Shown here: piece by piece, positions 9,325 to 18,921 of the stretch
Position numbering within the stretch: the first letter of the stretch is position 1
Layout of the letters: the number at the start of each line of letters is the position of its first letter
Origin: Methylomarinum vadi
GTDB lineage: Bacteria > Pseudomonadota > Gammaproteobacteria > Methylococcales > Methylomonadaceae
Assembly (NCBI RefSeq): GCF_000733935.1
Contig: NZ_JPON01000001.1
Location: forward strand, 372,001-436,000
Reading direction: 5' to 3'
Length of the DNA: 64,000 nucleotides
Position numbers and translations under genes: made by a program
Notes under the pieces: model-generated
Databases searched by the model: none
Told to the model about the DNA's origin: nothing
Seen by the model: only the letters and a program-made list of their open reading frames with translations

Positions 9325-9510
9325 TTACCAAATCAGCATGCCATAAAGATGTTCTTCTGGGAGCTCGTAATCTCTGTTGTCTTCTTCCTTTTCCAGAAAA
9401 AACAAGGTCGGCCCGTATATAGGGGGATTTTTTGTTGGTTGGTCTATGCCGTTCTGACGGTTGGCGCTTTTCCATTGCTGTAAATCAATCAGGTTGTCTT
9501 TTTTCTTCAT
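9325..9510 (-). CDS. Small hydrophilic protein, unknown
   Basis: A 61-residue product beginning MKKKDNLIDLQQW, hydrophilic and acidic toward the C-terminus, with an aromatic run near GPTLFFLEKEED. The ATG at 9510 follows AGGTGAG by 4 nt, a good ribosome binding site, which is why I prefer it to the GTG at 9519. The gene is convergent with uvrB, 11 nt apart. No family recognised. It is supported by the RBS and plausible composition only. Confidence 0.5.
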   Translation of the reverse strand: MKKKDNLIDLQQWKSANRQNGIDQPTKNPPIYGPTLFFLEKEEDNRDYELPEEHLYGMLIW

Positions 9511-9645
9511 TTTTCTCACCTAGATGCAAACGTGATTACACTATATCAACAATTTTCTGAATGAAACGTGAATAAAATTGAATTGCGGCCGCTTTCTCGA
9601 GATTTTTAGTGCTGACGCAGCTTTAAGAAGGAAGAGCCGTTTAAA

Positions 9646-9651
9646 TTGACA
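9646..9651 (+). promoter_or_regulatory. Candidate -35 box upstream of nrdR
   Basis: A consensus TTGACA sits in an AT-rich stretch 73 bp before the nrdR ATG. The -10 is not clear: TTAAAT at 9671-9676 would give a 19-nt spacer. The 213-bp gap 9511-9723 holds nothing else I can support; its right half is extremely AT-rich. Confidence 0.35.
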
Positions 9652-9723
9652 ATAATATATAATAAAATAATTAAATTTTGTTGATTTTTTTATTTTATTC
9701 TTTTCTGGCGAGATATATAAGAA

Positions 9724-10176
9724 ATGCGATGTCCATTTTGCGGGGCGCAGGATACACGGGTGATCGACTCCCGTTTGGCCAGTGAAGGCGACCAGGTCAG
9801 GCGTCGGCGTGAATGCACAGCCTGCAAGGAAAGGTTTACCACCTATGAGGTGGCGGAGTTGTCTTTGCCGCGCATTATTAAGCGTAATGGTGTCAGGGAA
9901 ACATTCGACGAAAGAAAACTGAGGGCGGGCATGCAGCGGGCGCTGGAAAAGCGTCCGGTAGACAGCGATGAAATAGAAGCCGCCATCAACCGCATCAAAA
10001 AAGCGATGACGGCTAGCGGCGAAAGAGAATTCAAGGCGCAGGAGCTCGGTGAATTGGTCATGAAGGAATTGAGCGCGCTCGATCATGTCGCCTTCATCCG
10101 TTTCGCCTCCGTGTATCGCAGTTTCGAGGATGTCAGCGAATTCACCGACATGATCGAAAAGCTGAAAAACAAATGA
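9724..10176 (+). CDS. nrdR: Transcriptional repressor NrdR
   Basis: An ATP/dATP-sensing repressor of ribonucleotide reductase genes, 150 residues. The N-terminal zinc ribbon is intact ([17 protein letters not shown], then [17 protein letters not shown], giving two CxxC pairs). The ATP-cone domain follows ([18 protein letters not shown], then [17 protein letters not shown]). It starts the rib cluster and its stop overlaps the ribD ATG by 4 nt, the common gammaproteobacterial nrdR-ribD arrangement. Confidence 0.97.
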   Translation: MRCPFCGAQDTRVIDSRLASEGDQVRRRRECTACKERFTTYEVAELSLPRIIKRNGVRETFDERKLRAGMQRALEKRPVDSDEIEAAINRIKKAMTASGEREFKAQELGELVMKELSALDHVAFIRFASVYRSFEDVSEFTDMIEKLKNK

Positions 10177-11261
10177 CGCCGGCTCAAGATTCGGTTTACA
10201 TGGCCAGGGCGATTGAACTGGCGAAAAAAGGGCGATACACCACCGATCCGAACCCCCGGGTAGGTTGCGTTTTGGTCAAGCATGCGCGGGTGATCGCCGA
10301 GGGCTGGCACCGACGCGCCGGCTGCGGACACGCCGAAGTCGAGGCTTTGGCTAAGACCGACGACGCGGCCGGGGCGACCGCCTATGTGACGCTGGAGCCT
10401 TGCAGTCATCACGGCCGCACCGGTCCGTGCAGCGATGCGTTGATCGAGGCCGGGGTGGCGCGCGTTGTGATCGCGATGCAGGACCCCAATCCACTGGTCA
10501 GCGGCAACGGCATCCGCAAACTGCGCGAAGCAGGTATCGAAGTGGACTGCGGCATCCTGCAAGCCGATGCCGAACAGCTGAATCGCGGCTTTATCAAGCG
10601 CATGACCGCCGGTTATCCGTTCGTCTGCAGCAAGCTGGCCATGAGTCTGGATGGCCGCACCGCGATGGCTTCCGGGGAAAGCAAATGGATCACGTCAACC
10701 CAAGCCCGGCAGGATGTGCAGCGCCATCGCGCGGAAAGCAGCGCGATCGTCACCGGCATTCAAACGGTGTTGGCCGACGATCCGCAGTTAAATGTCAGAA
10801 TGGAGCAAGAGGTGAAGCAGCCGGTTCGGGTGGTGCTCGATTCGACATTGCAGATGCCCTTGTCGGCTAAGATGCTGGCCGATCCAGATACGGTTTGGAT
10901 CGTCACCTGCAGCCGAGAGCAAGACAAAATCAAACGCTTGCAAGGGACCGGCGTCAAGGTTTTTCGAGTCGACGAGGAGCATGGACGAGTCAATTTAAAA
11001 CAGGCGTTCGCCTTGTTGGCCGAGCAACAAATCAATACGGTCTGGGTCGAAGCCGGGGCGACTTTGAACGGCGCCTTGATGAATACCGACTTGGTCGATG
11101 AATGGTTGGTTTATATGGCGCCCTGTATCTTGGGCGACCGGGCGCGCCCTTTGCTGCACCTGCCGGGTTTGCAAAAGATGGCGGATAGAAAAGATATACA
11201 AATGACTTCGGTCAGGCAGGTCGGGCCCGATTTGCGCTTGGCCTTCACAGTTAAGCGATAG
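10173..11261 (+). CDS. ribD: Bifunctional riboflavin deaminase/reductase RibD
   Basis: This enzyme performs the second and third steps of riboflavin synthesis: deamination of the diaminopyrimidine phosphate, then ribosyl reduction with NADPH. It has 362 residues. The N-terminal deaminase has zinc ligands in GHAEVEAL (H53, catalytic E55) and [11 protein letters not shown] (C77, C86). The C-terminal reductase begins near [20 protein letters not shown] and contains [11 protein letters not shown]. Both active halves look complete. It overlaps nrdR by 4 nt and is followed directly by ribE. Confidence 0.97.
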   Translation: MTPAQDSVYMARAIELAKKGRYTTDPNPRVGCVLVKHARVIAEGWHRRAGCGHAEVEALAKTDDAAGATAYVTLEPCSHHGRTGPCSDALIEAGVARVVIAMQDPNPLVSGNGIRKLREAGIEVDCGILQADAEQLNRGFIKRMTAGYPFVCSKLAMSLDGRTAMASGESKWITSTQARQDVQRHRAESSAIVTGIQTVLADDPQLNVRMEQEVKQPVRVVLDSTLQMPLSAKMLADPDTVWIVTCSREQDKIKRLQGTGVKVFRVDEEHGRVNLKQAFALLAEQQINTVWVEAGATLNGALMNTDLVDEWLVYMAPCILGDRARPLLHLPGLQKMADRKDIQMTSVRQVGPDLRLAFTVKR

Positions 11262-11268
11262 GGTGAAC

Positions 11269-11928
11269 ATGTTTACGGGTATCATTTTAGCAATCGGGAA
11301 AATCTCGGCGATACAGCCGCGCGGCGGCGATTGCCGCTTGAAAATCGACACCGGCAAGTTGCCGATTGAGGATGCCGCGCTGGGCGATAGCATTGCCGTC
11401 AATGGCGTTTGTCTGACGGCGGTCGAACTGGGCGAGCATTATTTTTGCGCCGACGTTTCCAACGAAACATTGTCTCGCACGACGTTGCGTTCGGCGACGA
11501 CCGGCACTTCCGTCAACCTGGAACTGGCACTGACGCCGACGACGCGCTTGGGCGGGCATATCGTCAGCGGCCATGTCGACGGCTTCGGCAGGGTCATCGC
11601 CAAGCAAAATGACGGCCGCTCGATTCGCTTTCGTTTCCAGGCGCCGGACAGTTTGGCCAAATACATTGCCGAAAAAGGCTCTATCTGTATCAACGGCATT
11701 AGCCTGACCGTCAATGAGGTCGACGGCGCCTTGTTCAGCGTTAATATCGTGCCGCATACCTTGCAGGAAACGACGTTGGGGACGACCGAAATCGGCGACG
11801 AAGTCAACTTGGAAGTGGATTTGCTGGCGCGCTATATGGAACGATTGATGAAAGGCGAAGCGGCGGCCCGTTGCCAAGGCGGCGTCAGTGAAGAATTATT
11901 GCAGAACAGCGGTTTTTTGACGAAATGA
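11269..11928 (+). CDS. ribE: Riboflavin synthase alpha subunit
   Basis: Dismutates two 6,7-dimethyl-8-ribityllumazine molecules to riboflavin. The 219-residue protein has the hallmark MFTGII N-terminus and two homologous lumazine-binding barrels, visible as the repeated GDSIAVNGVCLT and GSICINGISLTVNEV. LGGHIVSGHVDG marks the domain link. I chose the ATG at 11269, preceded by AGGGTGA, over an in-frame GTG two codons upstream. The stop overlaps the ribBX ATG by 4 nt. Confidence 0.96.
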   Translation: MFTGIILAIGKISAIQPRGGDCRLKIDTGKLPIEDAALGDSIAVNGVCLTAVELGEHYFCADVSNETLSRTTLRSATTGTSVNLELALTPTTRLGGHIVSGHVDGFGRVIAKQNDGRSIRFRFQAPDSLAKYIAEKGSICINGISLTVNEVDGALFSVNIVPHTLQETTLGTTEIGDEVNLEVDLLARYMERLMKGEAAARCQGGVSEELLQNSGFLTK

Positions 11929-13031
11929 ACAGTATCGAAGAGATCATCGAGGATCTACGCCAAGGTAAAATGGTCATCATCATGGACGATGAAGACCGGG
12001 AAAACGAAGGCGATTTGCTGATGGCCGCCTCCTTCACGCGGCCGGAAGACATCAATTTCATGGCCCGCTATGGCCGCGGCTTGATTTGTTTGACCTTGAC
12101 CCGGGAACGCTGCCAGCAGCTGCGCCTGCCGCTCATGGTCAACGACAATAAAACAGTGCATTCGACCAATTTCACCGTTTCGATCGAGGCGGCCCACGGC
12201 GTTACCACCGGCATTTCCGCGGCCGACCGCGCCTTGACGATACAAGCGGCGGTGGCGGAAAACGCGCAACCGGAAGATCTGGTGCAGCCGGGTCATATAT
12301 TCCCGCTGATGGCGCAACCGGGCGGCGTCTTGAATCGGGCCGGGCATACCGAAGCCGGCTGCGATCTTGCGCGCCTGGCGGGGGTCGAGCCGGCGGCGGT
12401 AATCGTCGAAATTCTCAACGAAGACGGCAGCATGGCTCGTCGTCCCGACCTGGAGATCTTCGCCAAGCAGCACAATCTCAAGATCGGCACGATCTCCGAT
12501 TTGATTCATTATCGCATCCAACATGAAAATACCCTGGAGCGGATCAGTCAATGCCGCTATCCGACCGAATTCGGCGATTTCCGTTTGTATGCTTATCAAG
12601 ACAGAAACGACAACAACGTTCATTTGGCTCTGGTAATGGGTGATATCGCCGGTGAAGAACCGGTATTGGTCAGGGTGCATGCTCGCAACCTGATGGATGA
12701 CGCGTTCTTTTCCAAACGGACCGATTGCGGCATGCCGGTGCGAGAGGCCATGAAACGCATCGCCGAGGCAGGCCGCGGCGTATTGGTCGTTATCCGCCAA
12801 AACGAAAACAACAAGGCGCTGGTCGAGTTGATCCATAAGTATCAAATGGAGGATCATGGCGTCAACAGCAATACTGATGCCGCCTTTGAGACCGATTGGC
12901 GTACCACCGGTACCGGTTCGCGGATATTGGCCGATTTGGGCGTGCGCCGTTTGAAAGTGATGGGCGTGCAAAAGAAGTACATCGGCCTGTCAGGGTTCGA
13001 CCTGGAAGTGGTCGAACACACCGAATCTTGA
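11925..13031 (+). CDS. ribBX: DHBP synthase with degenerate GTP cyclohydrolase II domain (RibBX type)
   Basis: The N-terminal domain (about residues 1-200) is 3,4-dihydroxy-2-butanone 4-phosphate synthase, with DDEDRENEGDL and the basic/acidic substrate residues intact, and GHIFPL and RAGHTEA later. The C-terminal domain aligns with GTP cyclohydrolase II but has lost key residues. Of the three zinc cysteines in HSECLTGD and RCDCG only C268 remains (RTDCG; the first is in HARNLMDD). The RQEGRGIGL loop reads RQNENNKAL, and DTVEAN is absent. This fits the RibBX variants known in proteobacteria, so it should not have cyclohydrolase II activity and a separate ribA is expected elsewhere. It lies within the rib operon. 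Confidence 0.93.
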   Translation: MNSIEEIIEDLRQGKMVIIMDDEDRENEGDLLMAASFTRPEDINFMARYGRGLICLTLTRERCQQLRLPLMVNDNKTVHSTNFTVSIEAAHGVTTGISAADRALTIQAAVAENAQPEDLVQPGHIFPLMAQPGGVLNRAGHTEAGCDLARLAGVEPAAVIVEILNEDGSMARRPDLEIFAKQHNLKIGTISDLIHYRIQHENTLERISQCRYPTEFGDFRLYAYQDRNDNNVHLALVMGDIAGEEPVLVRVHARNLMDDAFFSKRTDCGMPVREAMKRIAEAGRGVLVVIRQNENNKALVELIHKYQMEDHGVNSNTDAAFETDWRTTGTGSRILADLGVRRLKVMGVQKKYIGLSGFDLEVVEHTES

Positions 13032-13065
13032 TGTATAACGAATTTTTAAACCTACAGAGAAAGTA

Positions 13066-13545
13066 ATGTCGACTGTAAAATTAATTGAAGGCAATTTGTC
13101 CGCGCAAGGCGGGAAATTTTGTATCGTGGCTTCCCGCTTCAACAGTTTCATCGTTGAGCAACTGGAAGGCGGAGCGATCGATGCGTTGGTCAGGCATGGA
13201 GCGGAAAGAGCGAACATCGATCTGGTCAAGGCGCCGGGCGCGTTCGAACTGCCGATGGTGGTTCAACGCATCGCCGCGAGCAAAAAATACGATGCGGTCA
13301 TCGCCCTGGGGGCGGTTATCCGTGGCGGCACGCCGCATTTTGAATACGTAGCCGGCGAATGCGTTAAGGGCCTCGCTTCCGTTTCCTTGAAATATGATGT
13401 GCCGGTCAGCTTCGGTGTGCTGACGGTCGATACCATCGAACAGGCGATCGAGAGAGCCGGAACCAAGGCCGGTAATAAAGGCGCCGAGGCCGCATTGTCC
13501 GCAGTGGAGATGGTCAGCCTGTTTAACGCGATGGGCGCTGAATGA
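13066..13545 (+). CDS. ribH: 6,7-dimethyl-8-ribityllumazine synthase
   Basis: Condenses the RibD product with DHBP to give lumazine. 159 residues, the normal size for the icosahedral family. Motifs include [12 protein letters not shown] near the N-terminus, [25 protein letters not shown] (catalytic His) and [11 protein letters not shown] with the phosphate-binding region. It lies 34 nt after ribBX with AGAGAAAG as a ribosome binding site. Its stop overlaps nusB by 4 nt. Confidence 0.97.
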   Translation: MSTVKLIEGNLSAQGGKFCIVASRFNSFIVEQLEGGAIDALVRHGAERANIDLVKAPGAFELPMVVQRIAASKKYDAVIALGAVIRGGTPHFEYVAGECVKGLASVSLKYDVPVSFGVLTVDTIEQAIERAGTKAGNKGAEAALSAVEMVSLFNAMGAE

Positions 13546-13982
13546 GCCAGGCAAAGACGAACGCCAGAAAATGCGCGGTCCAGGCGCTGTATCAGTGGCA
13601 GATGACCGGCGAGAGCTTGAGCCGTATCGAAACCTATATTCTCGAGGATCAATTGTTGAAGGGCGCGCAGAAAAGTTATTTTTATGACATTTTTCACGGC
13701 GTTCCCCAACAACTCGATGTCATCGACGCGATCTTGGCCGAATTTATCGATAGACCCATCGATAAGGTCGATCCGGTGGAACGGGCCATTTTGCGGATCG
13801 GCGTCTACGAATTGATCAACCGGCTGGAAATTCCCTACCGCGTGATTATCAACGAAGGCGTCAATCTGGCGAAATGTTATGGCGCCGAAGGCAGCCATAA
13901 ATACATCAACGGTATCTTGGACAAAGTCAGCCAGAAAAAGCGCGCCGTAGAAATCAATGCCAAGAAGTCCGCGGATAAATAG
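13542..13982 (+). CDS. nusB: Transcription antitermination factor NusB
   Basis: An all-helical RNA-binding factor that with NusE binds boxA in rRNA leaders. 146 residues. The N-terminal [16 protein letters not shown] and the C-terminal [29 protein letters not shown] plus FINGILDKV-like [10 protein letters not shown] are diagnostic. It occupies the standard ribH-nusB-thiL position with a 4-nt ATGA overlap upstream. Confidence 0.97.
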   Translation: MSQAKTNARKCAVQALYQWQMTGESLSRIETYILEDQLLKGAQKSYFYDIFHGVPQQLDVIDAILAEFIDRPIDKVDPVERAILRIGVYELINRLEIPYRVIINEGVNLAKCYGAEGSHKYINGILDKVSQKKRAVEINAKKSADK

Positions 13983-13984
13983 TA

Positions 13985-14920
13985 GTGCCGCTGTCTGAAT
14001 TCGGAATCATCGAGCGTTATTTCGCCGGCCGCGAATTAATCAACCCCATCAACAAACTAGGCATCGGCGACGACTGCGCTTTGTTGCAAGTTCCCGAAGG
14101 CCAGCAGTTGGCCGTAACCGCCGACACCATGGTCGAAGGGGTCCATTTTTTTGCCGGATGCGACCCTTATTTGCTGGGCCACAAACTGCTGGCGGTTAAT
14201 CTCAGCGATCTCGCCAGCATGGGCGCCGAGCCCGTCGCCGTTACCTTGGCACTGACTTTGCCGAAGGTGGACGAGGAATGGTTGCAGCGCTTCGCCGATG
14301 GCTTTCTGCAGTTGGCCGGGCGCTATTCGGTCGACTTGATCGGTGGCGATACCACGTCCGGGCCGTTGACGCTGACGGTGCAAGCGCTGGGCGTCGTGCC
14401 GCAAAACGGTGCGATGCGCCGATCGGGCGCGAAGGTTGGCGATTTGATCTTTATGACCGGCCATCTCGGCGATGCCGGGTTGGGCCTGAAAATCAGACAG
14501 GGCTACGACTGTTCCGATCCAGGGCAGGCGCTATGCCGATTCGACTCGCCCGAACCCAGGGTAAAGGAAGGACGAGCGATCCGGGGCATCGCCCATGCCT
14601 GTATCGATTTATCGGATGGTTTGGCGTCCGATTTGGGTCATATTCTCAAGAAGAGCGGCGCAGGCGCTCGATTGTGGTGGGACAAGATTCCGTTGGCCGC
14701 CTCGGTGAAACGCTATATCGAAGAAACCGGGGACTGGACGATGCCTTTGTTGGCCGGTGATGATTACGAACTGTGTTTTACTGTGGCGCCGGAAAACCGT
14801 GCCAAGATTAAAATACCAGCGGCCTGCATCGGCGTGATAGAAGACGAGCGCGGCATGAGGATCGAGCGGGAAGGGCGAATCAGCCCCTTGACGAAAAAAG
14901 GTTATGAGCATTTTTCTTAA
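13985..14920 (+). CDS. thiL: Thiamine-monophosphate kinase
   Basis: Makes thiamine diphosphate from the monophosphate with ATP. 311 residues, GTG start 2 nt after the nusB stop. Typical features are the N-terminal EFGIIERYF, GIGDDCALL, VTADTMVEGVHF, LAVNLSDLASMGAEP (metal- and nucleotide-binding aspartates) and DLIGGDTTSGPLTLTV. The C-terminal half has CIDLSDGLASDLGHI and LLAGDDYELCFTV. All catalytic motifs look intact. Confidence 0.96.
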   Translation: MPLSEFGIIERYFAGRELINPINKLGIGDDCALLQVPEGQQLAVTADTMVEGVHFFAGCDPYLLGHKLLAVNLSDLASMGAEPVAVTLALTLPKVDEEWLQRFADGFLQLAGRYSVDLIGGDTTSGPLTLTVQALGVVPQNGAMRRSGAKVGDLIFMTGHLGDAGLGLKIRQGYDCSDPGQALCRFDSPEPRVKEGRAIRGIAHACIDLSDGLASDLGHILKKSGAGARLWWDKIPLAASVKRYIEETGDWTMPLLAGDDYELCFTVAPENRAKIKIPAACIGVIEDERGMRIEREGRISPLTKKGYEHFS

Positions 14921-15416
14921 ACAGTATTACGGTAACAGCCGAATGACGGCTAAGCAGATCATGACGGATTGGAAGCTGTTTTTGGCCTTCGGCTTCGGTT
15001 CCGGCCTATCCAAATACATGCCCGGAACGATGGGAACCCTGGCGGCTATTCCGTTGTATCTGTTAATGACTCAGATCAATATCTGGTTATACAGTATTTT
15101 GACTGTTGCCGCTGTGTTTGGCGGTATCGGAATTTGCCGTTATGCGGCCGAAAAGCTGGACGTTCATGACTTCGGCGGCATCGTCTGGGACGAAGTAGTG
15201 GGGTTGTTGATCACGTTTTGGTTCGTGCCTTTTTCCTGGCATGCGCTGATCGGCGGGTTTGTTCTGTTTCGTATTTTTGATATCATAAAGCCGTGGCCGA
15301 TAAAATGGATTGACCGAAAGGTCGGCGGCGGGCTGGGGATTATGCTGGACGACGTGCTGGCAGGCCTGTTCGCAGGGTTAATCCTGATTATTTTAATAAT
15401 GTACTTGCCTTATTAA
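14904..15416 (+). CDS. pgpA: Phosphatidylglycerophosphatase A
   Basis: An inner-membrane phosphatase converting phosphatidylglycerophosphate to phosphatidylglycerol. 170 residues with about four hydrophobic spans. Motifs are FGFGSGLSKYMPGTMGTL near the N-terminus, VWDEVVGLLITF and FRIFDIIKPWPIKWID, with the acidic GGLGIMLDDVLAGL near the end. The start at 14904 overlaps thiL by 17 nt and follows AAAAAGG. An alternative ATG at 14944 has no ribosome binding site. This is the last gene of the nrdR-to-pgpA run. Confidence 0.95.
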   Translation: MSIFLKQYYGNSRMTAKQIMTDWKLFLAFGFGSGLSKYMPGTMGTLAAIPLYLLMTQINIWLYSILTVAAVFGGIGICRYAAEKLDVHDFGGIVWDEVVGLLITFWFVPFSWHALIGGFVLFRIFDIIKPWPIKWIDRKVGGGLGIMLDDVLAGLFAGLILIILIMYLPY

Positions 15417-15432
15417 ATTTTGTCTGTATAAT
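15405..15432 (+). promoter_or_regulatory. Sigma-70 promoter for the initiator tRNA
   Basis: TTGCCT (15405-15410), a 16-nt spacer and a perfect TATAAT (15427-15432) lie 13 bp before the mature tRNA 5' end. The -35 overlaps the end of pgpA. Confidence 0.75.
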
Positions 15433-15445
15433 AGTACAGATCAAT

Positions 15446-15522
<77 letters not shown>

Positions 15523-15530
15523 GAATTCAC

Positions 15531-15563
15531 AAGGGCTTATCCCGCAAGGGTAAGCCCTTTTTT
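15531..15563 (+). terminator. Rho-independent terminator of the tRNA
   Basis: The arms AAGGGCTTA (15531-15539) and TAAGCCCTT (15551-15559) pair perfectly, followed by a T run. It is placed 8 nt after the tRNA CCA end. Confidence 0.92.
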
Positions 15564-15775
15564 GTGTCCGTTGGTATTTAGGAAGCGCCGAGAATCGATC
15601 CAGGATTTTTCTTGACCGATCATGGAAAATGTAATATCAAAGCTTTGTTAATCAGGTTCAGCGATTGAGCTTGATGGGTAGATCCATGCAATTCAGAAAA
15701 GCTTAGTAGATAGGTTTTCCTTGTTAAGCATGTTGCGTAAAAAAAAATAATAAAATCTATTTGATGGGTGGTCAG

Positions 15776-15982
15776 ATGGTGAGGAAAATATTTAAACGCA
15801 GAAACCCGCCTGTTCTATGGCGAGCAAAATGGCTTTTACTTTTGGTAACCATAGGCTGTCTCGAAATTTTGCCTATCCCCGTTACCGACACGATATTGAT
15901 TTACATACTGCTCTTTCGCCCCAACTGGTTCAAAGGCGTGGTCGATAAACTTTACTCGCATTTATTGCCTGAGCGCGTCTAA
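15776..15982 (+). CDS. Small single-span membrane protein, unknown
   Basis: About 68 residues from the ATG at 15776 (ATG at 15764 and TTG at 15761 are in-frame alternatives). A basic N-terminus (MVRKIFKRRNPP) is followed by a hydrophobic segment LLLLVTIGCLEILPIP and a second apolar stretch DTILIYILLF, so one or two spans with the N-terminus inside. No family recognised. A strong terminator follows directly, supporting a real transcription unit. The 238-bp gap before it (15523-15760) holds the tRNA terminator and AT-rich sequence only. Confidence 0.6.
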   Translation: MVRKIFKRRNPPVLWRAKWLLLLVTIGCLEILPIPVTDTILIYILLFRPNWFKGVVDKLYSHLLPERV

Positions 15983-15998
15983 TTTTATAAGCACATGG

Positions 15999-16026
15999 AA
16001 AAGCCTAGCCGAGGGCTAGGCTTTTC
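15999..16026 (+). terminator. Rho-independent terminator
   Basis: GAAAAGCCTAGCC, a short loop, then GCTAGGCTTTTC. The stem is about 10 bp with flanking A/T tracts, so it can work on both strands. It lies 17 nt after the small membrane protein gene. Confidence 0.85.
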
Positions 16027-16372
16027 ATTCGTTTACCGTACCCAAAGCTCATCCAATTCTTCGCAAATTGACACAGAGAATTAAGCTACCTCTTGCATAC
16101 TTTCGAAACAAAATAGCCTCGTAGTCCACATGAAGCCTTGCGTGATGTGAGACTTCGTAACCACGCCATTCCCGGATTCCGCTACGCTGCATCCAGGCTA
16201 CGAATTATCGCTGTTGAGCTAATCGTATTATTCCTACAAATTCGGTATGATAGCGCTCGTTTTTTATTCGCAAGGAAGAATGCCGAATTTTCTCAAATAC
16301 TTGGCTTGGTCGGTGTCACACCTAACCGCAGGATAATTTAAAAAAATATTACAACCAAATACCTATTATTCC
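16027..16372. other. Non-coding gap upstream of dusA with a small imperfect palindrome
   Basis: No gene is supported here. A 67-codon open frame at 16138-16341 has no ribosome binding site and odd composition. Bases 16171-16201 (CCCGGATTCC... to ...ATCCAGG) form an imperfect palindrome of the kind scattered between genes in many gammaproteobacteria. TATGAT at 16246-16251 could be a -10 box for dusA but lacks a -35 at proper spacing. Confidence 0.4.
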
Positions 16373-17350
16373 ATGACGGATCAACAGCCGATAGATCATT
16401 CCTTCTGCGTGGCGCCCATGCTCGATTGGACCGATAGGCACTGTCGGTACTTCTATCGCTTGATTACTCAGCACGCCTTGCTTTATACCGAGATGGTCAC
16501 GACCGGCGCTATTTTGCATGGCAATAGGGAGCGCATGCTGCAGTTTAATCAGGAGGAGCATCCGGTCGCCTTTCAGTTGGGCGGCAGTAATCCCACGGAA
16601 TTGGCTGAATGCGCCAAAATAGTCGAGCAATACGGTTACGACGAAATAAATCTGAATGTCGGCTGCCCCAGCGACCGCGTACAGAATGGACGATTTGGCG
16701 CCTGTTTGATGGCGCGGCCTGAGTTGGTCGGTGAATGTGTCGCTGCCATGCAACGGACTGTTAACGTTCCGGTGACGGTGAAATCGCGTATCGGTATCGA
16801 CGAACAGGATTCCTACGAAGAATTGATTCGATTTATCGGGATCGTCGCCGATAGCGGATGCCGAACATTTATCGTTCATGCCCGCAAGGCGTGGTTGCAA
16901 GGGTTGTCACCCAAGGAAAACCGGGAAATTCCTCCGTTACGCTACGATGTCGTGATGCAATTAAAGCAGGATTTTCCGCAACTGGAAATTGTCCTGAATG
17001 GCGGCATCACCACTCTCGATCAAGCGAGAGATTATTTACGTCGAATGGATGGGGTGATGCTGGGGCGCGAGGTTTACCACAATCCCTATATCCTGGCTGA
17101 GGTTGACCAGCGATTGTTCGGCGTGCAGCAATGGCCGGTTTCGCGCCACGATGTCGCGATGGCGTTGATCCCCTATATTCAACGACAATTGAAGCAAGGA
17201 GAGAGGCTCAACAACATTTCCCGGCACATCCTGGGATTATTTCATGGCGTTGCCGGCGCCAGGGCTTGGCGGCGCTATATCAGCGAACATGCGCACAAGC
17301 CCGGGGCCGATGAAAATGTCATTCTGCAAGCGTTAAGTTTTACCGGTTGA
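16373..17350 (+). CDS. dusA: tRNA-dihydrouridine(20/20a) synthase
   Basis: An FMN enzyme that reduces U20/U20a in tRNA D-loops, 325 residues. The N-terminal [17 protein letters not shown] with the extra WTDRHCR segment is typical of DusA rather than DusB or Dus[20 protein letters not shown] contains the catalytic Cys. VKSRIGID and VLNGGITT belong to the TIM barrel FMN site, and the helical C-terminal RNA-binding domain has [12 protein letters not shown]. Length is normal. Confidence 0.96.
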   Translation: MTDQQPIDHSFCVAPMLDWTDRHCRYFYRLITQHALLYTEMVTTGAILHGNRERMLQFNQEEHPVAFQLGGSNPTELAECAKIVEQYGYDEINLNVGCPSDRVQNGRFGACLMARPELVGECVAAMQRTVNVPVTVKSRIGIDEQDSYEELIRFIGIVADSGCRTFIVHARKAWLQGLSPKENREIPPLRYDVVMQLKQDFPQLEIVLNGGITTLDQARDYLRRMDGVMLGREVYHNPYILAEVDQRLFGVQQWPVSRHDVAMALIPYIQRQLKQGERLNNISRHILGLFHGVAGARAWRRYISEHAHKPGADENVILQALSFTG

Positions 17351-17392
17351 TAAGATATACTGTATTGCCTTTTATTCTATAGAGTTAACAAG

Positions 17393-17938
17393 ATGGAAGA
17401 GTATTTTTCCAAGATAATCGAGGCAATTGGCGAGGATGTGACCCGCGAAGGTCTGGTCGATACGCCGGCGCGGGCGGCTAAGGCCTTTCAATTCCTGAAC
17501 AACGGTTACGAAAAGAAATTGGAAGACGTGTTGAATGACGCGATTTTCGAGGCCGATACCGAGGATATGGTGATCGTTAAGGATATCGAGTTGTATTCGT
17601 TGTGCGAACACCATTTGTTGCCTTTTATTGGAAAATGTCATATCGGCTACATTCCCCAGGGTAAAGTGTTGGGTTTATCCAAGTTGGCCCGAATTGTCGA
17701 TATGTATGGCAGACGCCTCCAGATTCAGGAAAAGCTGACCAAACAGATTGCCGACGCAGTGGAAACCGCCATCCATGCCAAGGGGGTCGCCGTGGTGATC
17801 GAAGCCAAGCATTTGTGCATGATGATGCGCGGCGTAGAAAAACAGAATTCGGTGATGACGACTTCAGTCATGACAGGGATTTTCCGAAAGGAAATCAGTA
17901 CGCGTTCGGAATTCTTAAACCTCATCAATAGGTCCTAG
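17393..17938 (+). CDS. folE: GTP cyclohydrolase I
   Basis: Opens GTP to dihydroneopterin triphosphate for folate (and tetrahydropterin) synthesis, 181 residues. The zinc/substrate segment [25 protein letters not shown] is intact, with Cys-Glu-His-His, and the third zinc ligand lies in [19 protein letters not shown]. It is 42 nt after dusA and 2 nt before hemH, so folE and hemH are probably cotranscribed. It is unrelated to the missing GTP cyclohydrolase II function noted for RibBX. Confidence 0.97.
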   Translation: MEEYFSKIIEAIGEDVTREGLVDTPARAAKAFQFLNNGYEKKLEDVLNDAIFEADTEDMVIVKDIELYSLCEHHLLPFIGKCHIGYIPQGKVLGLSKLARIVDMYGRRLQIQEKLTKQIADAVETAIHAKGVAVVIEAKHLCMMMRGVEKQNSVMTTSVMTGIFRKEISTRSEFLNLINRS

Positions 17939-17940
17939 CG

Positions 17941-18921
17941 ATGTCACGAACTCCGGGAAAAAAAATCGGTGTTTTACTGGTCAACTTGGGTTCGCCGGAT
18001 GCGCCGACCACTTCCCGGGTCAGGCGCTTTCTGCGTGAGTTTCTGGGCGATCCGCGCGTGGTCAATCTGCCGCGTTCCTTGTGGTGGGTGATACTCAATT
18101 TTTTCGTTTTGCCGTTTCGGCCGCGCAAATCGGCTCATGCCTATCGGCAAATCTGGACCGACAAAGGCTCGCCATTGACGTTCTATACCCGCCAGCTAAG
18201 CGATAAGTTGGCCGAGGCGATAGGTTCCGATGAGGTTCGGGTCGATTTCGCGATGCGTTACGGTAAACCCGTTTTGGCGGACAAATTGAAGGCATTCAAG
18301 GCCCAATTGATTGACGAGATCGTCATTTTACCGCTTTATCCGCAATATTCCTCGACCACGACGGCATCCGTTTACGATGCCATGGATGACGAGATACGCA
18401 ATTGGCGTCATATTCCCTCCCTGCATTTCATCGGCGATTATCATGCTAATGAAGCCTATATTTCGGCTGTTGCCGAATCGATCAGAAATTATTGGCAGAA
18501 ACATGGCCGCAACGACCTGCTGTTGATGTCGTTTCACGGGCTGCCTGCTAAACTGACGGAGTGGGGAGACCCTTATTACCATCAATGCCAGCGCTCGGCG
18601 GCATTGATCGCGGAACGTCTGGCCTTGCATGACAATCAATGGAAACTGGTATTTCAATCCCGCTTCGGCAAAGCGGAATGGTTGAAACCCTATTGCATTG
18701 AAGTGTTGCGAGACTTGCCGAAATCGGGATGTAAGGAAGTGGATGTCGTTTGCCCGGGTTTTGCCGTCGATTGTTTGGAGACGTTAGAGGAAATCGCATT
18801 GGCTAATAAAGAAGAGTTTTTAGCGGCGGGTGGGAAGTCATATCGCTACATTCCGGCCTTGAATGATAGTGACGAACATGTCGACGTGCTAAAAGAATTA
18901 TTGACTCGTTATGTGCCATGA
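17941..18921 (+). CDS. hemH: Ferrochelatase
   Basis: Inserts ferrous iron into protoporphyrin IX. 326 residues, close to the family norm. Motifs: KIGVLLVNLGSPDAPT at the N-terminus, IVILPLYPQYSSTTTASVYDA, the catalytic His in LLMSFHGLPAKL and the acidic metal path VDCLETLEEI. No C-terminal TM extension. Its stop overlaps the next small gene by 4 nt. Confidence 0.96.
   Translation: MSRTPGKKIGVLLVNLGSPDAPTTSRVRRFLREFLGDPRVVNLPRSLWWVILNFFVLPFRPRKSAHAYRQIWTDKGSPLTFYTRQLSDKLAEAIGSDEVRVDFAMRYGKPVLADKLKAFKAQLIDEIVILPLYPQYSSTTTASVYDAMDDEIRNWRHIPSLHFIGDYHANEAYISAVAESIRNYWQKHGRNDLLLMSFHGLPAKLTEWGDPYYHQCQRSAALIAERLALHDNQWKLVFQSRFGKAEWLKPYCIEVLRDLPKSGCKEVDVVCPGFAVDCLETLEEIALANKEEFLAAGGKSYRYIPALNDSDEHVDVLKELLTRYVP

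Noticed and set aside
9585-9601. GCGGCCGC followed closely by CTCGAG (NotI and XhoI sites), resembling a cloning linker
   Set aside because: No vector sequence surrounds it and the flanks are normal AT-rich intergenic DNA, so chance is adequate.
9511-10172. FMN riboswitch controlling the rib genes
   Set aside because: ribD overlaps nrdR, leaving no leader, and I saw no RFN-element consensus in the nrdR upstream gap.
16138-16341. 67-codon open frame upstream of dusA
   Set aside because: No ribosome binding site, runs through an intergenic palindrome and has atypical composition.
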